Origin: Macrotrachela quadricornifera
Lineage: Eukaryota > Rotifera > Eurotatoria > Philodinida > Philodinidae
Direction: 5' to 3'
DNA length: 64,000 nt
NCBI GenBank assembly: GCA_022393335.1
Contig: JAJEKB010021815.1
Span: 90,630-154,629 of the forward strand
How positions within the stretch are numbered: position 1 is the stretch's first letter; each line of letters starts with the position of its first letter. The notes beneath the pieces are model-generated. The model saw only the letters and a program-made list of their open reading frames with translations. It was not told the DNA's origin and searched no databases. Made by a program: the position numbers and the translations under genes. This document shows positions 28,611-40,079 of the stretch, piece by piece.

Positions 28611-29293
28611 TAGTGAGCTGCGGAGTCACTCCGAAACCCGACTCCGACTCCGACTCCGTGGCATCGGAGTTGGAGTCGGAATCGCGAAAAAAAAAATTTC
28701 GGAGTCAATATCGGAGTTGCATCAGTATAACAGTCAAGTATTTTTATTCTTATTTAAGAACACATTTATTCTTCATATGTTAACTAACGAACAAAAAATA
28801 TACTACTATTAACACCATAAGTTTTAAGAAGAGCTCATACTACCAAAGTATTCATATTAACAAGCATAGCAAACAAATTAAAAATACTAATCCAAGAAAA
28901 TCTCTGTATCACCTCAGTCATTAAAACTCTCATCGGCTCCAAGCCGTTGTTGTTTAGGATTTGTGCAAATAGATTCTTCACAAGACCATGCAGTTGTAGA
29001 TGACATTGATATAGTTCGTTTTTTACGGTTATTGTTCACGCTTACAGTTCCCGTGGTTTTTGAAATTCAAGAAATGAATAGTAGATTCTACACTTATACA
29101 AGCTGTTCGTTTTTAGTGGTTCGTTTATATAATCATCTATTCATAATCTTAGATACTACAATGATTTAAACGTCACTAAACCACAAAAAAAAATTTCGGA
29201 GTTTTTCGGAGTCAAAGTCGGAGTTGGAAAAAATTTTTGCTCGGAGTCGGAGTCGGGTTTTGGAGTCGAGTTTTCCGACTCCGTAGTTCACTA
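28611..29293. mobile_element. Non-autonomous hAT-type transposon
   Basis: The 683-bp element starts TAGTGAGCTGCGGAGT and ends with the reverse complement of TAGTGAACTACGGAGT, so the terminal inverted repeats match at 14 of 16 positions and fit the hAT rule YARNG. Both sides carry the same 8-bp duplication TTTCTCAT (28603-28610, 29294-29301), the hAT hallmark. Subterminal arrays of the hexamer GACTCC/GGAGTC lie at both ends (28640-28710 and 29190-29285) in inverted orientation. The middle has no transposase motif. Confidence 0.9.
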
Positions 29294-29301
29294 TTTCTCA
29301 T
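29294..29301. repeat. 8-bp target-site duplication, right copy
   Basis: TTTCTCAT, matching 28603-28610. Confidence 0.85.
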
Positions 29302-29560
29302 TCATATCCTCATCCTCTTAACTGTTCAGTGCAGTCCGATCTGAAAAAAATTGGATCGACCCCAAATTTGATCGCATATTCCTCCAATGTCTATGTCGAA
29401 TGTATATCATTCATGCTCGTAGCGTTTACATTACAACGTCAATCATATAAATATATAAGATGAATTTTTGTTTTAGAAGAGTATTTTTTTCGCGTTTCTA
29501 CATAAAAGATAATAAGTGGTGGTGTTTTTCACGTACGACATAAATTCTAAAGTTGCTCAT

Positions 29561-31426
29561 ATGACTACAGAAACAATGAAAGCTGCTCGTTATTATGATG
29601 CAAAAGATATACGTGTAGAAGAAACATCTATTCCTTCTGTCAACAAAAATCAAGTTAAAATAGAAGTGAAATATGTTGGCATATGTGGAACAGATTTACA
29701 TGAATATTCCCATGGTCCAGTAGTAATTCCCATGAAAAAACCTCATCCATTAACTGGACACTGCGGTGTGACAATAATGGGACATGAATTTTCAGGTGTG
29801 GTTGTTGAAGTAGGAGATAATATTCACCGTGATACTGCCAAGATAGGTGATCGTGTTGTAGTGGAACCAATTTGTAAGAATCCAGATAGCTTTTATACAG
29901 AGAAAGGTGAATATAACTTATCAGAGCCAATTGGTGGTATTGGTATCAGCCGAAATGGTGGATTTGCAAAGTATGTAGTTGTCGAAGATTATATGGTACA
30001 TAAAATACCGGATAGTGTTACTTTTGAACAAGGTGCATTGGTGGAACCTACCGCTGTAGCTGTATATGCCGTTAAAGCCAGTGGTTTACAACTAGGTATT
30101 TATTTTTCTGTTGTAACACAATATATCCAGTAATAAAAGCAAGAATTGAGAAAGGAAAATGAATTCTGTTTTTTTTTCAGAAAATAAGTAGACGTACCCC
30201 AACGGATAGAAGAGAAAGAGTTCAGTCTAAAGTGATGATTAAATATTTCTTACTTTCATCAATCAAGTAAGAAAGAGAGAATTCAACGAAAAAGGTTAGA
30301 AAAATTTAACTGGAATCGGATTTAAATTGAGAAAACTCATACTCGTCTGTATTTGGATATGAGACGCTAAGGATATATAGTACAAAATTCTGACACATAA
30401 TGGACAAGTTAGTCTTAATGAGATTTTGGTGAACTTTTTTTGTGTATATACTATCTATTTATAAACAAATTTTCAGTTCAAAAGCTTCATAGCATTCCGA
30501 ATGATCCCTTTGTGAATCAACAGTCTTCTAGAAAAAAGTATTGTTTTCTCTATGTTATATGCATCTCTCACTATAGACATGGATCAAATATCTTATAAGT
30601 AAATTTAAAAATTAAGAAAAAAGATTAAATCTTATGGTATCCATTCTATAGTGTCTTATTGCAGTCACAAGGAAAAACTGCATTATCTCTACAATTCTTG
30701 GGAAACTAGAAGAAACTGAAAAATTACAAAATGATCATACCACAATCGAGAGATGATTATTTAATAAAAAAAAAGACTCATATATGTACGAGCATCTGTA
30801 AATTGTCTTTGAAAAAAAGCTGTTTCATAGAGAAAAAATGAGCTAAGGCTGAATCATATGGACATCTATCTCCAATTTTAGGCGAAACATGTGTAATCTT
30901 TGGTGCTGGTCCAATTGGTCTACTATGTCTTCAAGCTGCAATGATTGCTGGTGCTGCTCATATCATCGTTGTAGACATTGCCGAAGAACGTCTTGAAAAA
31001 GCACGTGAATTAGGTGCTACATTAACTATCAATGGTAAGGAGGAAAATATTCCGCAACAAGTTAAAAACCACACTGATGGTCGTGGTGCACATGTTTATT
31101 TTGATGCAGCCGGTGTACAATCAACATTTACAACAGGCATTGCCTCCTTAAGGAAAGGCGGTACAGCTATAGTGATTGCATTATTTCTAACACCGGTGAC
31201 ACTGAATGCTTTAGATCTTACATTGCGTGAAATAACTATTAAGGGAATTGCTGCCTATCGACATGTATTTCCTGACGTAATTAAACTTATTGATAGTAAG
31301 AAGATGGATGTTGAACGAATCATCACAAAGAAAATCAAGCTGGATAATATTGTTAAAGATGGTTTTGAAGCTTTATTATCTGATCCTTCAGAGATTAAAA
31401 TTCTAGTTGATATAGCTGCTAATTAA
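29561..31426 (+). CDS. Zinc-type medium-chain dehydrogenase ((R,R)-butanediol/sorbitol dehydrogenase type)
   Basis: NAD(P)-dependent polyol or 2,3-butanediol oxidoreductase. Exons 29561-30095 and 30882-31426 give 359 residues; the 786-nt intron is long for this window. The GroES-like half carries catalytic-zinc ligands C42 (GICGTDLHEY), H75-E76 (GHEFSG) and E102 (VVVEP). GAGPIG (186-191) begins the Rossmann nucleotide-binding half, with acidic D in IIVVD pointing to NAD. The VYFDAAG and ITIKG blocks are typical of bacterial and fungal butanediol dehydrogenases. The lobe that normally holds four structural-zinc cysteines (around 105-122) keeps only C105. The ATG at 29561 is preferred; an upstream in-frame GTG at 29516 would not be used in an animal. 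The exact substrate is uncertain. Confidence 0.88.
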
Positions 31427-34400
31427 CGTTATTGTAACGATTCAATTTCAATAGAAAAACAATTCTAACATTTATGTATTTCTACGTTTTAACCATCACT
31501 AAATAATCACTTTAAGTTAGCTTTTCTTTTATATGTATTACACAGTAGGAACTAGGTAAAAAAATTAATTTTTAATCTTTTTTTTTAATTATCGTTTTCT
31601 GATATCATCTTTGATTCTTTCTTCTCATCTTCATAAAAAATTGAACGCAAATTTGTGTTGATTTACATGCCATTTTAAGATATTGATGCCGAAGATAGCA
31701 GAATAAGTTGCTAATAACACCAAGCAAGAGATTATAACTCTGAATGAAGTTGAATTCTAGGAAGGCTTTAAGATTGTCGAAGAGGGGATACCAGCTTCGA
31801 AAGATATCAATATGTAGAATATAATACGCACAAACTCGAGAGGCTGAACAAGTGATTATCGGAATGAAATGGGTACAGATATAACAAATAGATTACGAAG
31901 ATAACACCAGGAAGTCATATAGATTCGAGGTCATTTGAATTGGGCTGTTTAGATGCAATAATCTAAATTACTGCTCAAAGGAGAGGAGATTGTATGATCA
32001 TAAAATGGCTCTCACGACTTTTTGCGCCAGATCTCTTATTACCTTATATCAACTGAAAGATCTCATTAAAATAAGTATTTTTAGTGACGAAACTTGAGGG
32101 CGAGGATATGAGTTTAAAGAAGAATACAAATAAAGAGTTGGAAGTTGCCAAATCATTTCACCCATTCATGAGCCAATCAAATCATTTTTAAAGAATATAT
32201 CCACAATGGACATCAATCACGTTACACATCATATAGAGTTTAGGAATAGTAGTCATTTTACATGTTGAAAAACTCGATCATTTTTCTGTACATTATCAAC
32301 ATCGTTATGGATGTGAGTGCATTGGGTTTCCTTGACAATATTAGCCGTAACGATATCGATTAATTTTTCTTATAGTGAAATGCAAAATCATTTACGGTGT
32401 TGTATGTAACGGCTCAAACTGAGGAAAGATTTTATGCCATATTTTTCTCCACAAGAGTCAATAAAAGATGATTTCTGTCAAATGCTATTGGGAGAAAACT
32501 ATTTTGTGACCAATATGCGCATCTGCAGATGCAGGTTTACATCATCTAGTTATCACCAACAGTTGAGGCAAGATAAAAGTATGTTCAGAGAAGAGTAAAA
32601 TATCTCTTATATTCCATGTGCATTCACCTGTAAGAAAATTGAAGTGAATGTGAGATATCGATTATAACAAGTTTTAAGTCGGAAAAAAGATCATTTGTGT
32701 GAGAGACAATGATAACTTATAGTAAAAAGTAAATTTTTTAAAGGAAGATATCAAATCAGTCATTTTATTATCAAAAGTATTTCATTCTTGTTTGACATCC
32801 TTCTCCAAATGTCCATGTCTTTGTTTGTTGCATATAGTGTTGTAGGCATTTTCAGATGTCAAATTGATTGGTGTTCAATAAAAGACAACTTTCCAACAAA
32901 ATATCAGGAGTTTTTTTAAACATGTATCTTTCTCGAAAAATCATGTTTTCATATATTTAAATATGACTTATTCTCTATATCTTATCATAGTGTGTGTAAC
33001 CATTGCCCTTCTAAGCCGTCAGAAAAGACGGATATCAATACTCTGACGTTGCTCATCCGACACGACGAATAAGTGAAGGGTCGGATTCTCTCAAGCAAAA
33101 ATATAAAAGAAATAACGCGTATACTTGCCCATTCAGATCATTTTTTGTGATTCATTGACATTTAATAGCATTTTGCATGTATAAATATAGTATAGCGAGA
33201 ATATGCTATATAATTCTAACTATATATGTGATTATTCATCTATCTTCTGCACCTTAATCAACTTTAGCTCTAATAAAAAGACAACAAAGTGTAGAAAATA
33301 TCGATACGAATGTGCAATAGCAAACAACGTTTGTGATAAGACTCTGTTAATGTATAGATAACTTCACATCGATTCTGAGTGACATCTTACTATGACGACA
33401 CTAGCCATATATTGTGATATTCGTGAACAGACACGTACGAAGAAACAAACGTTTCCATTATTGACTTCAATCGAATCTCTTCCAGATGAATTCTAATTAA
33501 TCATTTTTCGTCTTCTACACAAATTTGATTCAATATTATGGATTCAGTAATTTAAATCAACGATTTATAGCGCCTTATATTTACGACATTAATCTTACAC
33601 ACAATTCCGTTTATTCCTAAGACACACTATTCCTTTACAAGGATCGCTGATACGTTCTCTAAAAGTCAACAGAGAAAATGATTCGCAATTACTTCATTCT
33701 CATATCTACCAGTTCAATAATCTGGAATCATTGATAATAATAGAGTACCTTTGCTACTCATTCCGTTCTAACGCATTCCTAACTGATGTTCTACTGTTAC
33801 CAAAACCATGAAAATACAAAGCCATTCAAAATAGAGATCAAAAGCATTGTGAATGGAATACGTTTCAAAAATCCAAAGTAACTTTCTGATATTAAAAATT
33901 AAGTTCATTCATTGGCACCGGGTGTTCACATTGCCTCAGAAGAATTTTCAAATTTCTAGATTTAAATCTGCAACGTAAAACTTCATTTAGCGCACTTTTC
34001 ATCCTATTACAGTTTTATCTATTTTACATTAAACCATGATGATACACAATATTTCAGCCAGAATAAAATATAATTTTCGAAGAATCTCTGCACTACAATC
34101 CTATCTTTGTTTACTGTGAAAATTTTCTTAAGGATATTTCTTCTGCATTTAAAACAATCATAGATAATAAGTAGAAGTTAGCGAATGCGCAACGCTTACA
34201 TTTTGACTCTCTGTAGGAATGTAAAACAAAATCTGATCAACTATTAATTTTAGCAAATATCGTAGCTCGATCACTAAATCTAAATATTCTATCGATGATA
34301 AGTCATATTACAGAAACATTTACTATTTCAAATATTATTTTATAGAAAGCAGTCTAATAAAATTGTACATTTGGACGTCATGATTCATTTAGAAATCAAC

Positions 34401-34981
34401 TATTCTTGTACAAATTAAAATCGTTTTGAAATTTTCAAGAAAAGCTAGATCGATTTATCCAAAAAAATAATTTACTGTCTTACATTTTTAAAACGTAGAA
34501 TTGTGTACGCAATCTCAAGCCATGACTTGAAGTGTAAATGGAAACTAGCCTGTTTTTGAGTTCTCAGAAAAATAAAAGTCTTTTAGTAGCGTGCACATTT
34601 TCACTTGAATAGAGGAATACCTACAATTCAAAGATTGGAGGATCAAAAAAATTCAAGAAATCCAAGCTAATGAGAAAACAATGGCACATATATACAAAAA
34701 AAATCAGAATAAATTAATTATTTTGAACGAAAGTGAAAACTTCTGTTGTGTTTCATCTGTCTTTTTTTAATACTCAAACAATGAGTCAGTCTAAACTGCA
34801 TGTTTATAATTATTATAATCAAAGGTTTATAAATTGATTGAGATACACTATATAAATATTTATAAGTATCAGAATTTCTCATAGGAGTCTCTGATTGAAT
34901 AAATGTCACGAATTTTATTTAAAAAGACAAACTCCTGTTTATATTCCAAAACAATTTAACATTAGGAGAAAGACTGATTGA
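31427..34981. other. Long intergenic stretch, no gene seen
   Basis: About 3.5 kb without a supported coding region, RNA gene or clear repeat on either strand; composition is slightly less AT-rich than the 38-60 kb introns. Confidence 0.5.
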
Positions 34982-35422
34982 CTAATGCGCTTTGTTCAGC
35001 TGTGGTTTTCGATGATTTGCATATTTATACGGGGCAACTCGTTCTTCATAGTGAAGATGTGGTCCGGTTGATCTTCCCGTATTTCCACTCTTTGCAATTT
35101 CTTGTCCAGCTTTTACACTTTGCCCAACTGAAACTAATTTCTTGCTCAAATGTGCATAAAGCTCTTGAATTTTATCCGGAGATTCGATGACAATGTGAGT
35201 CCCATAATCTGCACCCCAGTTCGCACTTTTCACTACACCACTGGCTGTTGCACGAACACTTGTTCCAACTGGACATGCATAATCATCACCAGTATGATAA
35301 CCAGCTGCCCAACTACCTTTTCTGCCGAATGGAGTGGTAACTGGTTTGCCCGGGACAGGCAAATGAGCGTAACTTATTGCACAGAGGGCAAAAAGTGAAA
35401 AGAGGAATAAATGGCTTGCCAT
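34982..35422 (-). CDS. Secreted M23-family metallopeptidase (peptidoglycan endopeptidase type)
   Basis: Single exon, 146 residues. Signal peptide ~1-19 (MASHLFLFSLFALCAISYA), then a bare M23/LytM domain. The zinc ligands are visible: H43 and D47 in GYHTGDDYACP, and H122-L-H124 in GPHLHYE, plus H91 in YAHLS as the catalytic His. GTSVRATASGVV and GQSVKAGQEIAKSGNTG are the family's beta-strand blocks. M23 enzymes cut peptide bridges of bacterial peptidoglycan, so an extracellular digestive or antibacterial role is inferred. The domain is bacterial in distribution but occurs in some rotifers and molluscs; acquisition from bacteria is likely. No intron, unlike its neighbours. An acceptor-like ATTTAATAG lies about 9 bases before the ATG. 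Confidence 0.92.
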   Translation of the reverse strand: MASHLFLFSLFALCAISYAHLPVPGKPVTTPFGRKGSWAAGYHTGDDYACPVGTSVRATASGVVKSANWGADYGTHIVIESPDKIQELYAHLSKKLVSVGQSVKAGQEIAKSGNTGRSTGPHLHYEERVAPYKYANHRKPQLNKAH

Positions 35423-38333
35423 TTTGATTTCTATTAAATGAAAGATGAATAGATGTTTCGTTTTTATATGATAGGGAGCACGTGAAAGGAATTAAGGGAT
35501 TATAAAATCTAATTGATTTTTTTTCTATATTTTGGTTCCTGTTCCATGGTATTAGAGGCTTGAAAAATCGATTTAGTAGGTATAAGTCGCTTCAAACAGG
35601 GATTTTAAAAATAAATACAATTCGAAATGAAAAAAAAGAGAAAACAAAACATGATTCACTTGCTTGCTCATGGTGTTTTAACTATATTAGAATCTCGAAT
35701 CCATAATGATTAAAGAGAAAAATTCTATGTTAAAATATATCATACAATGCAAAATGTATAAATAATTGCCAATAAATATCCACGACACATTTTGCTTTTG
35801 TAAACAAAGTATTAAATGTAATATGAAAATTAAATATTACTATAATTTTTCATACTTTGATGTGATATGGTAGATCCTTGCTGTTCCAAACAGTGTTTTT
35901 GATTAGTTTTTATTGAAATAAAAACTTTGGAATGCATGAATGAATCAATTTAGACTTGATGTAGATTGATTAATCGTAGCTTGCTATGTACGTATTTGTG
36001 ACTAAAAACCACTTTTTAAAGTATTCTGACAACATTTTATACGTGTGAAATCATGTAAATGTTGTGTGCTATCAATTGGCATTTGGGTCTTTGGATATAT
36101 TTACTCGAATGAGTTTGATACAGGTAATGATATTTCTTTTTCTCATTTTCATTCTAGCTCTTAAAATATTTATAACAACTCTTCAAAATACATAGGTATG
36201 TTCATAAGTAACGTATGACTGTGCATTGAACCGAAAGATATAAAACATTCGTGTATTCGCAAATCTCTATGATCCGACTGCCTCACATACAATTTCCATT
36301 TTAGGCAGCACTAACCGTAGGATAATTTTGATCAATAAAACTTTGACATGAAAATTAGACCAGCATGGAGCTCATGAAAAACTGCATCAGATTCTGAAGA
36401 TGAAAGGCAATTGTAAAGCCATTTTCTAAGCATTTAAGAAGTCTGAATGTTGGTAACTTACCTAAAACATGCATTTTTACACATTTGGTCTCTGTAATTT
36501 TCGTTTATGCTTCCACTATTTCTGGATTTTTCATATGTAATTTTGTGCAGAATTTGACGCTCTTGTAAATGAAACTAATTTTAGTCAGACAAAGAAATAT
36601 TATTTTATCTTATTCCAATGGAATGCACGACTAATAGGGTAGAATATGGTGAGGTCGGATGTCATCCAATCGTTTTCGAAATCGATTGAATTTGGTCTAG
36701 AAAGAATCGTTGTCAAATTCTGCATCACATGAAATATCTCTTTCGGTGATCCGTCAGTGGACCGATTTACATCCTTATACACTCCCGTCCTTTTGTGTGT
36801 AAGTTTTATGTCGAAGTTTTCCGGCACCTCTTCTTCTACTTCCCCGCAAATGTTCCTACGAAACTAAGGTTAAATATCATTGGGTACGAATGTTTTGATA
36901 TTAAGACAGAAAGGAGACACAGGCTAATGGATACGTTTCACGAACCAAAAATAGAGGAGGGTACAGATCGACATGTTTCCCTTGGTATGGAGGAAAAGGA
37001 TTAAAAGTCACTGAGTGTTTCCTATAGCGACATGTGAAATCCATATTTCAGCCAGTCGAGAGCGGTGTTAACAACTTTTTATGCTCTATTCAATGTGTAA
37101 CTCGAAATATTGACGAAAATGATATGTTTGGAACATTTAAATCATGCTAGAAAACTGTCCTGTAAATCTGAGCGGAGTTCTATAAAACTACCCATAACGT
37201 TTTACTAATTAATGGGATGATGTGATTCGACAAGCGAAGCCTGGAATCAATGAAATTCATTGAGTGCTACTTGAAACCAGTAGAAGCTCAGTCGAGATCA
37301 TAGTTTTCGCAAATCGCGACAGGAAATATTCTACAATTATAATGTTGAATTTTTTCTTTATTTGTTTATTCATTTGTATAATTCATTGTGTATATGGATT
37401 TAAACTGTATAATGGTATAATATTAGTAATAGTTGGGTGAGGTAGATTTATAGAAAATTTATACAAAATTACTATGCAAAACATGTAACAAAAATTTTTC
37501 AAATTTTCAATTTTATAGATTTCACATACATGATAGTTGACTTATACATAAATTAGCATCTTTAATGTCTATCAAAACCTCTCATTACCAAGTTCAGAAA
37601 TACTACTCATAATATTTGATTTCTGAAAGACATTCAATATTATCATCCACAGTTATTATCTTCTTTTTCATCGATTTCTTCATAATTCTTTACGTACTTT
37701 CTATGACTGTATAGATCCTTCGTTAGAAGGATCATTGTTAATAAGCATATGGCAGTAGTTATGAACGTCTGAAGTCATTTTTCTATTTTCTTTTCCTTGC
37801 AATCGATAACAAAAACTACTATGATCACGACTAAAACTACCATTATCATAATCAATATCATTCTCTTTTATAATGAACTGAATATAACAATTTAGTAAGT
37901 CACTATTGGCAAATATTAGCTGATTTGTGAAAATATACAGTAGTTCTATAAAACTATATATAATATTTAACACATATAAAATGAATAGATTTTTATATTT
38001 AGTAAAACCTGTCAATTTTTAGAATGGGTTTAAGTGCAATGGATTGTTGTCTCTATATCGTCATAACTTCAATACATAACGAATATTTATTATTGTATAC
38101 AAAAGATTAAAAAACACCAAAATTGAAAAAAATTTCAAAATTTCATAGTATAATGAATATGACTTTCTTTTTTTTATTCATAATAATTCAAGCAATCTGT
38201 TTTTCTTTTAACTTCGACATATTCACACATACACACGCTACAGAAGAAAAAATAATGATAAATTGATGATGAAATGAAAAGTAGAAAAAAAAAGAAATTG
38301 AAAAGAAAAGAAAATTTATTCGTTCGTTCAAAT
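35423..38333. other. Long intergenic stretch, no firm gene
   Basis: About 2.9 kb separating the accessory-like half from the conserved gene block. On the minus strand 37620-38015 has hydrophilic coding-looking pieces (SRDHSSFCYRLQGKENRKM; YSHRKYVKNYEEIDEKED) that might be exons of a small gene but match nothing I know. Confidence 0.45.
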
Positions 38334-39777
38334 TTAGTGTGTAGCACAATTAACTTGTGTTGGTCCACCATGACCATGTGGATCATCGTCATCATACATT
38401 TCATTTCTGTGTGAACGTTGGGATTGTCGAGGATCATAATCAACCAAAACGCATTCTTCTGCATCCATTGGTAATTGAACTTGTGTACGTGCTGGTAATA
38501 ATGTTTCTAATTTAGCTAAAGTTTCTGAACGTAATTCATTTTTATCTGGAAATTTAACATCAAAATGAAGTACAAGACGGCCTTTTTCTAATGGATTTTT
38601 ATATACAGGCATTCCTTCATTTAATATACATTTAATATCTCCAGGCTTAACAACTTCACCTAAACAAAAAAAAAATGATTTATTTTTATTATAATAAATC
38701 AAATAAAAATATTAACCTGCTAATGATGTAATAACTAATTGTCGATTATCAAGTGTTTTAATAACTCTATGAAATCCACATAATGATTCAGTTAATGTTA
38801 TTTGCATTTTCATATGTAAATCCGTTTTATCTCGTTTAAACACTGTATGTTCTTTTTCATCCAAAACAACAACAATATCACCTGGTTCTAAACCAGGCTC
38901 TTGATCACCTTCACCACTAAATGTTATTTTCTTTCCATCTTCCATACCTAAATAGAATATAAATTATTTTATATATATATATCTATATCTACATGTATAT
39001 ATTTAATTACCTTTATCAATATGAACTTCAATAATTTTTCTTTCTCGTACAATTTTTTTTCCATCACATGTTTTACATTTATCTTTTGCATTTATTTTTT
39101 CTCCTTGACCCTCACAATCTGAACAATGTGATCGTATTTGTTGAATCATTCCAGGACCAATTTGATTAACTCGAACAACAAAACCAGATCCATTACATGT
39201 TGTACATTTTGATACTGCACCTTTCTTTCCACCACGACCTAAAATTTTGAAAAATAAAAAAAAAAATAATTCTTTCTTTCTTAAATTTACCTTCACATTT
39301 GTCACAAATAACATTTTTTTGTAAAGCTAATTTTCTGACTGCACCATTATAAAGTTCTTCTAATGAAACAGCTAATTGATGAACGAGATTTTTTCCTCGA
39401 TGCTCTTGTCGACCACCACCAAATGGTCCACCACCACCACCAAAAAACATATTAAATATATCAAATGGATCTGATCCATGAAATCCACCAGAACCACCAC
39501 CTTCTTTCAAACCTTGTTCACCAACTTGATCATATAATGTACGTTTTTTTTCATCAGATAAGACTTCATCTATTCATAATAAAAGAAAAAATATTTTTCA
39601 AATATAAATATCAAACTTACATGCTTGTGATAATTGTTTAAATTGTTCTGGATCATTATCAGGATTTTTATCTGGATGTAATTTTAAAGCTAATTTTCTA
39701 TAAGCTTTTTTAATTTCATCAACTGTTGCCGTTGGTTGTACACCAAGTATATCATAATATTTCATATCTTTAACCAT
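38334..39777 (-). CDS. DNAJA: DnaJ homologue subfamily A (type I Hsp40 co-chaperone)
   Basis: Hsp70 co-chaperone. Exons 39621-39777, 39291-39569, 39011-39238, 38717-38947 and 38334-38659 give 406 residues. J domain ~1-70 with H34-P35-D36; Gly/Phe-rich linker ([14 protein letters not shown]..); zinc-finger domain with [22 protein letters not shown] and CKTCDGKK repeats; C-terminal substrate-binding beta domains; acidic tail. The last four residues are CATH, a CaaX-like end where human DNAJA1 has the farnesylated CQTS. Length matches DNAJA1 (397). A CTAG acceptor sits at 39805-39808, ~30 bases before the ATG, only 303 bp from the stop codon of the upstream gene. Confidence 0.96.
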
Positions 39778-40079
39778 TATTAATCAAGATAAATATTCGA
39801 AGTTTCTAGAAAAAAAAAACAAATCGACAAAAAGCTGAATATAACGCATTCAATGCTTGCTTATTTATATATGAGAAGAAAAGAGAAGAAGAAGAAAAAG
39901 AAAAGAAAATTTCAACAGCGAGAACATGACTCAAACCAATCAGATTCTAGGATGAGAAAGAAAACAATAATAATGTTACGTTGGATTTTGTTCGGTGAAA
40001 TTTTGTTGGAAAAAAACAATGTATGAATATGACGAAATATAAAAAACTAATATCTGACAAAAATAAAAAACTAAAATAT

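Noticed and set aside
28640..28710. GACTCC hexamer run considered as a telomeric or satellite repeat
   Set aside because: It is short, inverted at the other end, and enclosed by hAT tips and target duplications.
28963..29169. 68-residue frame inside the hAT element, considered as a transposase fragment
   Set aside because: No BED zinc finger or hAT dimerisation motif.
29655..29930. Minus-strand frame opposite the dehydrogenase
   Set aside because: Antisense shadow of a well-supported exon.
35150..35398. Plus-strand Cys/Thr-rich frame
   Set aside because: Antisense shadow of the M23 peptidase.
37701..38015. 104-residue minus-strand frame
   Set aside because: Some coding-like pieces, but no clean start, stop or splice chain and no family; left as a remark in the intergenic entry.
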